A stretch of DNA of 51,062 bases. It comes from Actinomycetota bacterium (GTDB taxonomy: Bacteria > Actinomycetota > Thermoleophilia > Gaiellales > Gaiellaceae). Each line of letters starts with the position of its first letter. Positions within the stretch are counted from its first letter, which is position 1. The position numbers and the translations under genes are program-made. The stretch is from NCBI GenBank assembly GCA_005884575.1, contig VAWW01000065.1, positions 1 through 51,062 of the forward strand, in the 5' to 3' direction. Of this stretch, positions 16,226-24,291 are shown in pieces. The notes beneath the pieces were generated by a model. That model was given only the letters and a program-made list of their open reading frames with translations, made no database searches and was not told the DNA's origin.

Positions 16226-17390
16226 ATGAAGAAGTTCTCGAGGCTGCTCGCGCTGCTCTGCATCGCGGCGCTGGCCTCCGCTGCGGCGGCGACTGCCCGC
16301 CCGTCGAGCCCGTCAGGCTCGAGCGCGGCCAGCGCCTTGAATTGCAAGAGCACGCTCAAGATCGCATTCCTCACTCCGCTCACCGGTGACGCGGGCTTCC
16401 TCGGCACCGAGCAGATGAGCTGGGCGAAGTTGAGGAGCTTGAGGATGCCGTAGACGAGCGAGTACCCCAGCGCGATCAACGCATAGACGCTGCCGAGCGC
16501 TTGCGCAGAAGTACGTCGCCGATCCGAAGGTGGTGGCGATCCTCGGCCCGTCGACGTCGGGCGCCGTCGCGGCGACGAGCCAGACGCTCTACGCGGCCGG
16601 TCTCGCGCACATCTCGCCGTCGGCGACGCGCACGTCGCTGACGAAGGGAACGAACCGCGAGGCGACGCCCGGCTTCTTCCGGGTCGTGCCGGATGACAGC
16701 GTCCAGGGCCCGACCGACGCGCGCTTCATGGCGAAGAACCTGAAGGCGAAGAAAGTCGTGTTGATCGACGCGCAGGAGCCGTACTCGGTCGGCCTCGCCG
16801 ACGCGACGCAGGCGACGCTGAAGTCGCTCGGCGTCACGACGATCCGCGAGTCCGTCAACGTCAGCCAGTCGGACTTCTCGTCGATCGTGACGAAGGTGCC
16901 GAGCGACACGGACATCGTCTTCGCCCCGTTCCAGCAGCCGCCGAAGGCGCAGACGCTCGCGCAGCAGCTGATCGAGCAGGGCAAGAAGGCGAAGGTGTTC
17001 GGCGGTGACGGCACGAACGACTCGGACAAGTTCAAGGTGCCGGGCTCGTATGTGTCGAACTTTGCCGGCCCGATCGACAGCATCCCCTACGACAAGGCGA
17101 TCATCGCCGGCTGGAAGAAGGACAACCCGGGCGCGACGCTCGGCTCGTTCGGCCCGCCCGCGTACGGCGCCGCGCAGGTCGCGATGGCCGCGATCAGCAA
17201 GGCGTGCGCAGCCGGCCACGGCAAGCTCGCGTCCCGCAAGGCCGTGATCAAGCAGGTCAAGAGCGTCCAGATCAAGAACTGGATCCTCGGCGGCAGCTTC
17301 CGCTTCTCGTCGAAGACGAACGATCCCTTCAACGGCAGGTTCACGATCTTCCAGATCCAGTCCGACGGCAAGTACAAGGTCGTCGCGTAA
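16226..17390 (+). pseudogene. livK: Branched-chain-type ABC transporter substrate-binding protein, interrupted
   Basis: The ATG at 16226 follows AAGGAGGG and opens a clear signal peptide (MKKFSRLLALLCIAALASA) and the first strand of a type-I periplasmic binding fold (LKIAFLTPLTGDAGFLG). After TEQMSWAK the frame runs into an inverted copy of livH sequence (16421-16499) and stops at 16451-16453. From 16500 the true sequence resumes in another frame with LAQKYVADPKVVAILGPSTS and continues to a normal C-terminus at 17390. I estimate 35-45 residues of the first lobe have been replaced. If real, the transporter lacks its binding protein; if an assembly fault, the gene is intact in the organism. Confidence 0.88.
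16421..16499 (-). repeat. 79-bp perfect inverted copy of livH 5' coding sequence
   Basis: Bases 16421-16499 equal the reverse complement of 17482-17560 at all 79 positions, and both flanking bases mismatch. The copied segment encodes LGSVYALIALGYSLVYGI and onward in livH. It sits inside the binding-protein gene, 1 kb from its source, in opposite orientation. The left edge TGGGCGAAG also fits the expected codons for WAK, so the ends probably share microhomology. Confidence 0.95.
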
Positions 17391-17404
17391 CTCTCTAGCT
17401 CGAG

Positions 17405-17435
17405 CGGGCGGCCCGGTCTCGCGCCGGGCCGCCCG
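17405..17435 (+). terminator. Intercistronic hairpin between binding-protein and permease genes
   Basis: CGGGCGGCCCGG (17405-17416) and CCGGGCCGCCCG (17424-17435) form a perfect 12-bp stem with a 7-nt loop. There is no T-run. Such hairpins after the first gene of ABC operons usually stabilise the upstream message or attenuate read-through, so that more binding protein than permease is made. Confidence 0.65.
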
Positions 17436-17444
17436 TGACGGTCG

Positions 17445-18368
17445 ATGGACGACTTCATCCAGTACACGATCAACGCGCTGACGCTCGGCAGCGTCTATGC
17501 GTTGATCGCGCTGGGGTACTCGCTCGTCTACGGCATCCTCAAGCTCCTCAACTTCGCCCACGGCGACGTCTTCATGGTGGGCGCGTACATCGGCTTCGGG
17601 ATGCTCAATCTGCTCGGCGGCGCGACGTCGCCGGTCGTCCCGGTCTGGCTCCTCCTGACGATCATGGTCGCGACCGCGATGGCGGGCTGCGCGGTGATCG
17701 GCGTCGCGATCGAACGCTTCGCCTACCGGCCGCTGCGCGACGCGCCGCGCATCGCCCCGCTGATCAGCGCGCTCGGCGTCTCGTTCTTCCTCACGTACTC
17801 GATGCAGCTGCTGTTCGGCGCAGAGCAGCGCGACTACAACGCGTTCTCGCTCGACAACGGCGTGCTCTTCCTGAAGGGGTTCGACATCGGCAACGTGCGC
17901 GTGCCGCTGCTGCGGATCGTGATCATCTCGTCCGCGTTCGTGCTGATGATCTCCCTCTGGCTGCTCGTCAACCGGACGCGTACCGGGAAGGCGATGCGCG
18001 CGACCTCGTTCGACCGGGAGGCGGCCGCGATGATGGGGATCGACATCGACCGCGTGATCCGGTTCGCGTTCGTGCTCGGCTCGGCGCTCGCCGGTGCCGC
18101 GGGCGTCATGTTCGCGCTCCGCGCGCCCGCCTCGGTGACGATCGGCTTCGTCGCCGGGCTCAAGGGCTTCACGGCGGCGGTGATCGGGGGCATCGGATCG
18201 ATTCCGGGCGCGATGGTCGGCGGGCTGATGCTCGGGTTCGCGGAGTCCTTCACGCAGGGCTACGTGTCGACGCGCTGGTCCGACCTCGCCGTGTTCACGA
18301 TCTTGATCCTCTTCATGCTCTTCCTGCCGCAGAGCCTCTTCGGCCGAGCCGACATCAGCAAGGTATGA
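17445..18368 (+). CDS. livH: Branched-chain-type ABC transporter permease LivH
   Basis: 307 aa, about eight membrane helices. Typical LivH start (DDFIQYTINALTLGSVYALIALGYS) and ILKLLNFAHGDVFMVGAYIG. The EAA-like cytoplasmic loop is AMRATSFDREAAAMMGID. Complete length for the family. Inner-membrane channel half of an importer for branched-chain amino acids or related compounds. Its ATG follows the intercistronic hairpin by 9 nt; it overlaps livM by ATGA. Confidence 0.9.
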   Translation: MDDFIQYTINALTLGSVYALIALGYSLVYGILKLLNFAHGDVFMVGAYIGFGMLNLLGGATSPVVPVWLLLTIMVATAMAGCAVIGVAIERFAYRPLRDAPRIAPLISALGVSFFLTYSMQLLFGAEQRDYNAFSLDNGVLFLKGFDIGNVRVPLLRIVIISSAFVLMISLWLLVNRTRTGKAMRATSFDREAAAMMGIDIDRVIRFAFVLGSALAGAAGVMFALRAPASVTIGFVAGLKGFTAAVIGGIGSIPGAMVGGLMLGFAESFTQGYVSTRWSDLAVFTILILFMLFLPQSLFGRADISKV

Positions 18369-19867
18369 CGGACGCCGAGCGCCCGACGCCGAATGTCCCC
18401 GACTCGCTGACCGAGCCGGCCGGGCCTGCGGTCGGCCAGGACGAGTGGGTCGCGCGCCACGCCGAGCGCCGGCTCCTGCGCGGCGGCCGGCTCGGCGCGG
18501 TGGAGGAGCGGCTGCGCGCGGCGCCGTGGTGGGCGTGGCTGACGGTCTTCGTCTGCCTCGCCGCGCTGCTCCCCGTCGGATTCTCGAGCGGCTACGTCCG
18601 CCGCGTCGCGTTCGACACCGTTCTCTACATGCTGCTCGCTCTCGGCCTGAACGTCGTCGTCGGGTGGGGCGGCTTGCTCGACCTCGGGTACATCGCGTTC
18701 TACGGCCTCGGTGCGTACTGCTACGCATTGCTCTCTTCGAACCAGTTCGACGTGCATCTGCCGACCGTCGCGACGGTGCCGATCGTCGTCGTCGTCGGCG
18801 CCGTCGCCGGCTGGCTGATCGGGCTGCCTTCCTGGCGGCTCTCGGGCGATTACCTCGCGATCGTGACGCTCTTCTTCTTCCAGATCTTCATCGTCGTGGT
18901 GACGAACGGCGACCACCTCTTCGGCCACAACGTCACCGGCGGCTCGAACGGCATCGGCGGCGTCGACGCGAACGTGCGTCCGTTCAACCTGTTCGGCCAC
19001 GACCTTCCGGTCGCGCACAGTGGATCGTTCAACGTTGCATACCTCTACGTCGTGCTCGCGTTCTTCGCGGTCGTCTTCGTGCTGCTGCGATTCGTGAACG
19101 AGTCGCGGATCGGTCGCGCGTGGCGCTCGCTGCGCGAGGACCCGCTGGCGGCCGAGTTGATGGGGATGCCCGTGAACTGGCTGAAGCTCCTCGCCTTCTC
19201 GTTCGGCGCGGCGGTCGCCGCGCTCTCGGGGACGATCTTCGCCGCGCTGAACGCGGGCGTCTTCCCGACGACGTTCGCGTTTCCGCTGCTGATCACCGTC
19301 TACACGATGGTCATCCTCGGCGGCTCCGGAAGCCAGGCCGGCGTGATCGTCGGCGCGATCGTCGTCAACGTCCTGCTCGAGCTGCTGCGCGACGCCGGCA
19401 ACGCGCGCTACGTCTTCTACGCGCTGATCGTCCTTGCGCTCTTCGGCGTCTACCGGCTCTCCGTGCGGCTCGCGGTCGTACTGGGCGGGACGATCGCGCT
19501 CGGGTTCGTCGTGCACGGGATCGCGAGCGCAATTGCGAAGTCGAATGTCGACGGGCCCGCGAACGGCGAGAACTGGCTGATTGACGGCCTGCGCCACTGG
19601 GTGATCGTCCCTCGCGACCTGGGCCCGTGGAAGCAGATCACGTATGTCGCGCTGATCGGCGTGATCCTGCTGCTGACGCTCGTCCGCGGCTGGTGGCGCG
19701 TCGCGCTGCTCGTGCCGACGCTCTATCTGGCTGCGTTCGTGTGGGAGAACGTGATGCTGACCGCGCCCGAGGCGACGCGGTTCATCATCCTCGGCGCCAT
19801 CCTCGTCTCCGTGATGATCGCCCGCCCGTCCGGGATCCTCGGCGAGCGCCGCGTGGAGATCGTCTGA
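18365..19867 (+). CDS. livM: Branched-chain-type ABC transporter permease LivM, long form
   Basis: 500 aa versus ~320-420 for common LivM. A ~60-residue charged cytoplasmic N-terminus precedes the helices. Core motifs: NVVVGWGGLLDLGYIAFYGLGAY, SGDYLAIVTLFFFQ and GRAWRSLREDPLAAELMGM (EAA loop). After the normal permease end there are extra helices (about residues 350-500). Pairs with LivH to form the membrane channel. Coupled at both ends (ATGA with livH, TGATG with livG). Confidence 0.88.
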   Translation: MTDAERPTPNVPDSLTEPAGPAVGQDEWVARHAERRLLRGGRLGAVEERLRAAPWWAWLTVFVCLAALLPVGFSSGYVRRVAFDTVLYMLLALGLNVVVGWGGLLDLGYIAFYGLGAYCYALLSSNQFDVHLPTVATVPIVVVVGAVAGWLIGLPSWRLSGDYLAIVTLFFFQIFIVVVTNGDHLFGHNVTGGSNGIGGVDANVRPFNLFGHDLPVAHSGSFNVAYLYVVLAFFAVVFVLLRFVNESRIGRAWRSLREDPLAAELMGMPVNWLKLLAFSFGAAVAALSGTIFAALNAGVFPTTFAFPLLITVYTMVILGGSGSQAGVIVGAIVVNVLLELLRDAGNARYVFYALIVLALFGVYRLSVRLAVVLGGTIALGFVVHGIASAIAKSNVDGPANGENWLIDGLRHWVIVPRDLGPWKQITYVALIGVILLLTLVRGWWRVALLVPTLYLAAFVWENVMLTAPEATRFIILGAILVSVMIARPSGILGERRVEIV

Positions 19868-20622
19868 TGGCCGAGAAGCTGCTCGAGCTGAAGCGCGTGT
19901 CGATGGCCTTCGGCGGCCTCCACGTCGTCAACGAGCTCGACCTGCACGTCGACGAGGGCGAGATCGTCAGCGTGATTGGCCCGAACGGCGCCGGCAAGAC
20001 AACGCTCTTCAACCTGATCACCGGTGTCTACGAGCCGACCGAGGGCGACATTGTCTTCGCCGGCCGCAGCATCAAGGGGATGGATCCGCACAAGATCACG
20101 AAGCTGGGGATCGCGCGGACGTTCCAGACGCTGCGGCTCTTCCTGAACATGACGGTGATCGAGAACGTGATGGCAGCGGCATTCGCGCACACGCGCGCCG
20201 GCGCCTTCCGCGCGATGCTGCGCACGCCCGGGATGCGCCGCGAGGAGGGGGAGATCCGGAACCTCGCCGAGGAGCGGCTCGCGTTCTTCGGCCAGCGCCT
20301 GATGGGCTACCGCTGGAATCAGCCCGCCTACTCGCTCTCCTACGCGAACCGGCGGCGGCTCGAGATCGCCCGCGCGACCGCGACGAATCCGCGGCTCCTG
20401 CTGCTCGACGAGCCGGCCGCGGGGATGAACCCGACCGAGACGCACGAGATCAGCGAGCTGATCGGCAAGCTGCGCGACGAAGGCGGCTACACGATCCTCG
20501 TGATCGAGCACGACATGCTCGACCACGGCGTGAAGATCTCCGAGGGCTCGTTCGAGTACGTCGCCACCGACGAGCGCGTCGTCGAGGCATACCTCGGGAC
20601 GAAGGCGACGGCGACCAAATGA
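19867..20622 (+). CDS. livG: ABC transporter ATP-binding protein LivG, with a small deletion
   Basis: 251 aa. Walker A GPNGAGKTT (38-46), signature LSYANRRRLEIARA, Walker B LLLLDEPAAGMNP, switch His in IEHDM. Directly after EHDM the sequence jumps to LDHGVKISEG. Family members have about 12 residues here (of the type K-V-V-M-G-x-S-D-R-I-V-V) before LDHG. The loss is in frame and removes the strand after the H-loop, so activity is doubtful. Otherwise a normal cytoplasmic ATPase of the importer, coupled to livM and livF. Confidence 0.85.
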   Translation: MAEKLLELKRVSMAFGGLHVVNELDLHVDEGEIVSVIGPNGAGKTTLFNLITGVYEPTEGDIVFAGRSIKGMDPHKITKLGIARTFQTLRLFLNMTVIENVMAAAFAHTRAGAFRAMLRTPGMRREEGEIRNLAEERLAFFGQRLMGYRWNQPAYSLSYANRRRLEIARATATNPRLLLLDEPAAGMNPTETHEISELIGKLRDEGGYTILVIEHDMLDHGVKISEGSFEYVATDERVVEAYLGTKATATK

Positions 20623-21338
20623 GCGTGAACGGGACGCCGCTGCTGCAGCTCGACGGCTGCGACACGTACTACGGACAGATCCACATCCTGCAGGGCCTCT
20701 CGATCGAGGTCCACGCGGGCGAGTTCGTCTGCCTGCTCGGCGGCAACGCGTCCGGCAAGTCGACGACGCTGAAGACGACGCTCGGGATCGTCAGCCCGCG
20801 CCGCGGCCGCGTGCTCTTCGGCGGCGAGGACGTGACGCGCCGGCCGACGAGCTACCGGATCCAGAAGGGCATGGCGATCGTGCCAGAGAACCGCCGCCTG
20901 TTCGCGCCGATGACCGTCCTCGAGAATCTCGAGATGGGCGCGTACCTGCAGGGCGGCGGCGCGAAGGACGACTTCGACCGCGTCTACGGGCTCTTCCCGC
21001 TGCTGTACGAACGGCGCGCGCAGCTCGCGGGGACGCTCTCCGGCGGCGAGCAGCAGATGGTCGCGATGGGCCGAGCCCTGATGGGGAAGCCGAAGCTCCT
21101 GCTGATGGACGAGCCGTCGATGGGGCTCGCGCCGATCCTCGTCGAGCGCCAGTTCGAGATCATCAAGGAGGTGCACCAGTCCGGTGTCGCCCTGCTCGTC
21201 GTCGAGCAGAATGCGAACATGGCGCTCTCGGTTGCCGATCGCGGCTACGTCCTCTCGACGGGCCGTCTCGTCCTGCAAGGAAAGGCGTCCGAGCTCGCCG
21301 AGCACGAGGATCTGCGGAAGGCCTACCTTGGACGTTAG
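20619..21338 (+). CDS. livF: ABC transporter ATP-binding protein LivF
   Basis: 239 aa, standard length. Walker A GGNASGKST, LivF-specific GMAIVPENRRLFAPMTVLENL, signature LSGGEQQMVAMGRALM, Walker B LLLMDEPSMGLAP, switch VVEQN. Second ATPase of the branched-chain-type importer. Overlaps livG by ATGA, and its last 11 bases overlap the start of the aminotransferase gene, so all are one transcript. Confidence 0.92.
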   Translation: MSVNGTPLLQLDGCDTYYGQIHILQGLSIEVHAGEFVCLLGGNASGKSTTLKTTLGIVSPRRGRVLFGGEDVTRRPTSYRIQKGMAIVPENRRLFAPMTVLENLEMGAYLQGGGAKDDFDRVYGLFPLLYERRAQLAGTLSGGEQQMVAMGRALMGKPKLLLMDEPSMGLAPILVERQFEIIKEVHQSGVALLVVEQNANMALSVADRGYVLSTGRLVLQGKASELAEHEDLRKAYLGR

Positions 21339-22506
21339 ATCCGACCAGGCCGCGGACCCGATCTACAACGGGGCGGACCGGATCCGGCACCGCTTTCCGA
21401 TCTTCGAGCGGCGGGTCTACATCAACTCCTGCTCGCAGGGCGCGCTCTCGGACTCGGTGCGCGCCGCGTACGACGCCTACCTACGCGACTGGGACGAGAA
21501 GGGCGCGCCGTGGGAGTACTGGACCGAACGCGGCGAGGCGGCGCGCGCAGCGTTCGCGAGACTCGTCAACGCAGACGCCGACGAGATCGCCGTCACGACG
21601 TCGCTCTCCGCCGGCGTCAGCGCGCTCGCGAGCGGCCTCCGCTTCGCGCGCCGCTCCAAGGTGGTGCTGACGGACTGGGAGTTCCCGACGATCGGCCAGA
21701 TCTGGCACGCGCAGGAGTCGCGCGGCGCGCGCGTCGTGCACGTGCCCGAGGCGGACGACGGCACCATCCCGCTCGAGCACTTCGAGCGCACGATCGACGA
21801 CGACACGCTGCTCGTCTCGATCACGCACGTCTGCTACCGCAACGGCGCGATGCTCGACGTCGAGAAGGTCGTGAAACTCGCACACGAGCGCGGCGCCCTC
21901 GTACTGCTCGACGCGTTTCAGTCGATCGGGACGCTGCCTATAGACGTCCGCGAGCTCGGCGTCGACTTCCTCGGCGCGGGCGTCCTCAAGTACCTGCTCG
22001 GCTCGGCGGGCCTCGGCTTCCTCTACTGCCGCCGGGACCTCGTCGAGAAGGTCTGGCCGACCGCGACGGGCTGGTTCGCCGACAAGAACATCTTCGAGAT
22101 GGACCACACGGACTACTCTCCGGCGCCGACCGCGAGCCGCTTCCAGTCGGGCACGCCGCCGATCCCGTCGATCTACGCAGGCATCGCCGGGATCGAGCTG
22201 ATGCAGGAGATCGGCGTCGCCGAGACGCGCGAGCACGTGCTCGACCTGAACTCACGCCTGATCGACGGTCTCGACGAGCTGAAGGCGCGCGTCGTCACGC
22301 CGCGCAAGCCGAAGCGCCGAGGCGCGCTGATCTGCATCCGCTCGACCGACTCGCGGGCGCTCGTCGCCGCGCTGGCACGCGAGGGGATCGTGACCTCGGA
22401 GCGCGACGGGAACCTGCGCATCTCGGCCCACGCGTACAACTCCGTCGAGGACGTCGACGCGGTCCTCGCGTCGCTGCGCCGACACCGCAAGCTGCTCGCG
22501 TCATAG
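21328..22506 (+). CDS. Class V aminotransferase-fold PLP enzyme
   Basis: 392 aa from a TTG start inside the end of livF. PLP-fold features: YINSCSQGALSDSVR at the N-terminus, AVTTSLSAGVSALASGL (phosphate loop), LVSITHVCYRNGAMLDV, LLDAFQSIGTLPIDV (Asp binding the pyridine N) and the Lys in FLGAGVLKYLLGS. Related to cysteine desulfurase, kynureninase and isopenicillin-epimerase-like enzymes; the substrate is unknown. Being the last gene of an amino-acid-type importer operon, it probably acts on the imported compound. The TTG is supported by the overlap and by the absence of another start before the fold. Confidence 0.82.
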   Translation: MDVRSDQAADPIYNGADRIRHRFPIFERRVYINSCSQGALSDSVRAAYDAYLRDWDEKGAPWEYWTERGEAARAAFARLVNADADEIAVTTSLSAGVSALASGLRFARRSKVVLTDWEFPTIGQIWHAQESRGARVVHVPEADDGTIPLEHFERTIDDDTLLVSITHVCYRNGAMLDVEKVVKLAHERGALVLLDAFQSIGTLPIDVRELGVDFLGAGVLKYLLGSAGLGFLYCRRDLVEKVWPTATGWFADKNIFEMDHTDYSPAPTASRFQSGTPPIPSIYAGIAGIELMQEIGVAETREHVLDLNSRLIDGLDELKARVVTPRKPKRRGALICIRSTDSRALVAALAREGIVTSERDGNLRISAHAYNSVEDVDAVLASLRRHRKLLAS

Positions 22507-22518
22507 CATCCCTGCTAT
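22503..22518. promoter_or_regulatory. Palindrome before XRE gene (autoregulatory operator candidate)
   Basis: ATAGCA (22503-22508), TCCC, TGCTAT (22513-22518), a perfect inverted repeat that runs into a TATAAC -10-like box (22516-22521) 8 nt before the XRE ATG. The placement is ideal for repression by the encoded HTH protein. Confidence 0.55.
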
Positions 22519-22529
22519 AACTCCGGGAG

Positions 22530-22811
22530 ATGGCAAGCCCGCGGAAGACGGCGCTCGAGCGCCTGCACGAGAAGCTCGCCACGGGCGATCGAGGCTGGTT
22601 CTTCGCGGGAATCGCCGACCAGGTCGCGGAGCGGCGGATCGCCCAGGGCCTCTCCCAGCGCGAGCTCGCCGAGCTCGTCGGGACGACGCAGTCGGCGATC
22701 GCGCGCCTCGAGCGCGGCGGCCGACCGCCGCGGATCGACACGCTGCTGAACATCGCCGACGCCCTCGACTGCGACCTCGCCGTCGAGCTCGTCCCGCGCA
22801 GCAGTAGTTAG
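22530..22811 (+). CDS. XRE-family HTH transcriptional regulator
   Basis: 93 aa. HTH at ~30-85: RRIAQGLSQRELAELVGTTQSAIARLERGGRPPRIDTLLNIADAL, a complete XRE helix-turn-helix. Such short proteins are often HigA-type antitoxins, but no RelE/HigB toxin gene is adjacent (upstream is the aminotransferase, downstream the convergent ANTAR gene). A solitary regulator that probably binds the palindrome at 22503-22518. Its stop overlaps the ANTAR gene stop by 4 nt on the opposite strand. Confidence 0.85.
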   Translation: MASPRKTALERLHEKLATGDRGWFFAGIADQVAERRIAQGLSQRELAELVGTTQSAIARLERGGRPPRIDTLLNIADALDCDLAVELVPRSSS

Positions 22812-23179
22812 TCCAGCTCGGCTCTGCCGGCGACGATCGCGTCGGCCAGCGCATGCAGGGACAGGCGCCGCCGGCGCGCGGTCGCGCGCAGGACCTCGAA
22901 CGCCTCCTGCGGCGTGATTCCGAGCCGCTCGGCCAGGATCCCCTTCGTCTGCTCGATCGCGACGCGCGAGTCCAGCGCGACGTGGAGCTGGGCCGTCCTG
23001 TCCGCCAAACCGTCGATCAACCCGAGCAACCGCTCGATCGTCTCGACGGCCTCGGGCGGCGTCGTCGGCGGCAACGCGAAGGAGAGCTCGCCGAGCTCGA
23101 CTCGAATTGCCGAGCTGCCGTCCTCCCGGACGACCGCCCCTTTCGCTCCGCCTGGCATGAGTCTGTCCATGCTACTCAT
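22808..23179 (-). CDS. ANTAR-domain protein (transcription antiterminator type)
   Basis: 123 aa. The last ~60 residues (ALDSRVAIEQTKGILAERLGITPQEAFEVLRATAR) are an ANTAR RNA-binding domain, with the conserved Ala, hydrophobic and Arg positions. ANTAR proteins bind paired RNA hairpins and prevent termination. The N-terminal ~60 residues lack a recognisable receiver or GAF domain. The gene overlaps the STAS gene by ATGA, so both are co-translated; a stress or redox signalling pair is plausible. Confidence 0.85.
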   Translation of the reverse strand: MSSMDRLMPGGAKGAVVREDGSSAIRVELGELSFALPPTTPPEAVETIERLLGLIDGLADRTAQLHVALDSRVAIEQTKGILAERLGITPQEAFEVLRATARRRRLSLHALADAIVAGRAELD

Positions 23180-23544
23180 CGTGCGAACAGCCGCGTGCCG
23201 AGCTCGTCCACCGCGTCCGCAAGGGACCGCTGGATTCTGAACTGGTGCCCGGACCCCGTCACATCGAACACCCGAAGCGTGCGCGGATCGTCGCAGACGA
23301 CCACGAGCTCCCCACCCTCGAGCTTGAGGCGCTCGGCGGCCGCGAGGAGGAGCTCGAGTCCGGCCGAGTCTAGGAAGGTGACATCCACCAGATCGGCGAT
23401 CACGTGTCGCCCGCCTTGGTCGGCCACCGCCGTCAGCTCCTCACGGAGCATTTCGGCCGAGTCGGCGTCCAGTTCGCCCGCCACGGAGCACACAAATGCG
23501 CCGCCGGCGATCCGGAGGGTCGTGACGCGAAGTCCGGGCACCAC
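23176..23544 (-). CDS. STAS-domain anti-sigma factor antagonist
   Basis: 122 aa. The fold matches STAS proteins of the SpoIIAA/RsbV type: FVCSVAGELDADSAEMLREEL, then HVIADLVDVTFLDSAGLELLLAAAERL, with the phospho-acceptor Ser in FLDSAG. It would bind an anti-sigma kinase when unphosphorylated, freeing a sigma factor. No sigma factor or RsbW gene lies in this window. GTG start; coupled to the ANTAR gene. Confidence 0.88.
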   Translation of the reverse strand: MVPGLRVTTLRIAGGAFVCSVAGELDADSAEMLREELTAVADQGGRHVIADLVDVTFLDSAGLELLLAAAERLKLEGGELVVVCDDPRTLRVFDVTGSGHQFRIQRSLADAVDELGTRLFAR

Positions 23545-23601
23545 TCACGGCACGCTAGGCCCCCCGCGTCAGTACCGCGTGTGCGTTGGCTTAAGGGTCG
23601 C

Positions 23602-24291
23602 TCACACCGCGAGGAGCCGGTAGCCGACCCCGCGGACCGTGACGAGGCGGGTCGGCTTGGCGGGATCCGGCTCGATCTTGCGGCGGAGGTTGGAGACATG
23701 GACGTCGCAGGCGCGCTCGTCACCGACGTACGAGCTCTGCCACAGGTGCTGCATGATCTCGCGGCGCGTCCGGACCCGCCCGGGCGTCGCGGCGAGCAGC
23801 GCCAGCAGCCGGAACTCCGACGGCGTCAGGTGGATCGGCTTGCCGTCGATCTCGACGGCGTGCATCGTCAGGTCGATCCGCAGGCCGCCGAATGCGCGCG
23901 TCGTCGTCGAGCGCGAGTTCCTGTCGAGCTCCCGCCGCCGCAGAATCGCGCGCACGCGACTGACGAGCTCGGCGAGCGAGAACGGCTTCGTCACGTAGTC
24001 GTCCGCGCCGAGCTCGAGACCGCGCACGCGGTCGACCTCCGCGTCCTTCGCGGTCAGCATGAGGATCGGGAGATCGCTCTCGGCGCGCAGCGTCCGGCAG
24101 ACCTCGAGTCCGGGCAGCTGCGGCAGGAGCAGGTCGAGGATCATCAGGTCGTACATCTGCCCGCGCGCCGCGTCGAGCGCGGTGACGCCGTCGCCGACGA
24201 CGTCGACGTCGAAACCCTCTTCCACGAGGGCGTAGCCGACCGAGTCGGCAATCGCCGGCTCGTCGTCGACGACAAGGATGCGCCCCTTCAA
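23602..24291 (-). CDS. OmpR/PhoB-family response regulator
   Basis: 229 aa from a TTG that overlaps the kinase stop (TTGA). Receiver: ILVVDDEP, Asp53 in MILDLLLPQ, Thr in MLTAKDAE, Lys in TKPF. DNA-binding winged helix: LTPSEFRLLALLAATPGRVRTR and VHVSNLRRKIEPDP. Paired with the PAS histidine kinase upstream and with CheR- and CheB-like genes in one minus-strand operon. The target genes are unknown. Confidence 0.9.
   Translation of the reverse strand: MKGRILVVDDEPAIADSVGYALVEEGFDVDVVGDGVTALDAARGQMYDLMILDLLLPQLPGLEVCRTLRAESDLPILMLTAKDAEVDRVRGLELGADDYVTKPFSLAELVSRVRAILRRRELDRNSRSTTTRAFGGLRIDLTMHAVEIDGKPIHLTPSEFRLLALLAATPGRVRTRREIMQHLWQSSYVGDERACDVHVSNLRRKIEPDPAKPTRLVTVRGVGYRLLAV

Noticed and set aside
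16476..18728. 750-codon minus-strand frame across the ABC genes
   Set aside because: Composition typical of an antisense shadow; the plus strand encodes recognisable LivK, LivH and LivM.
22530..22811. Toxin-antitoxin module
   Set aside because: The XRE protein is antitoxin-like, but no toxin-size gene lies on either side.
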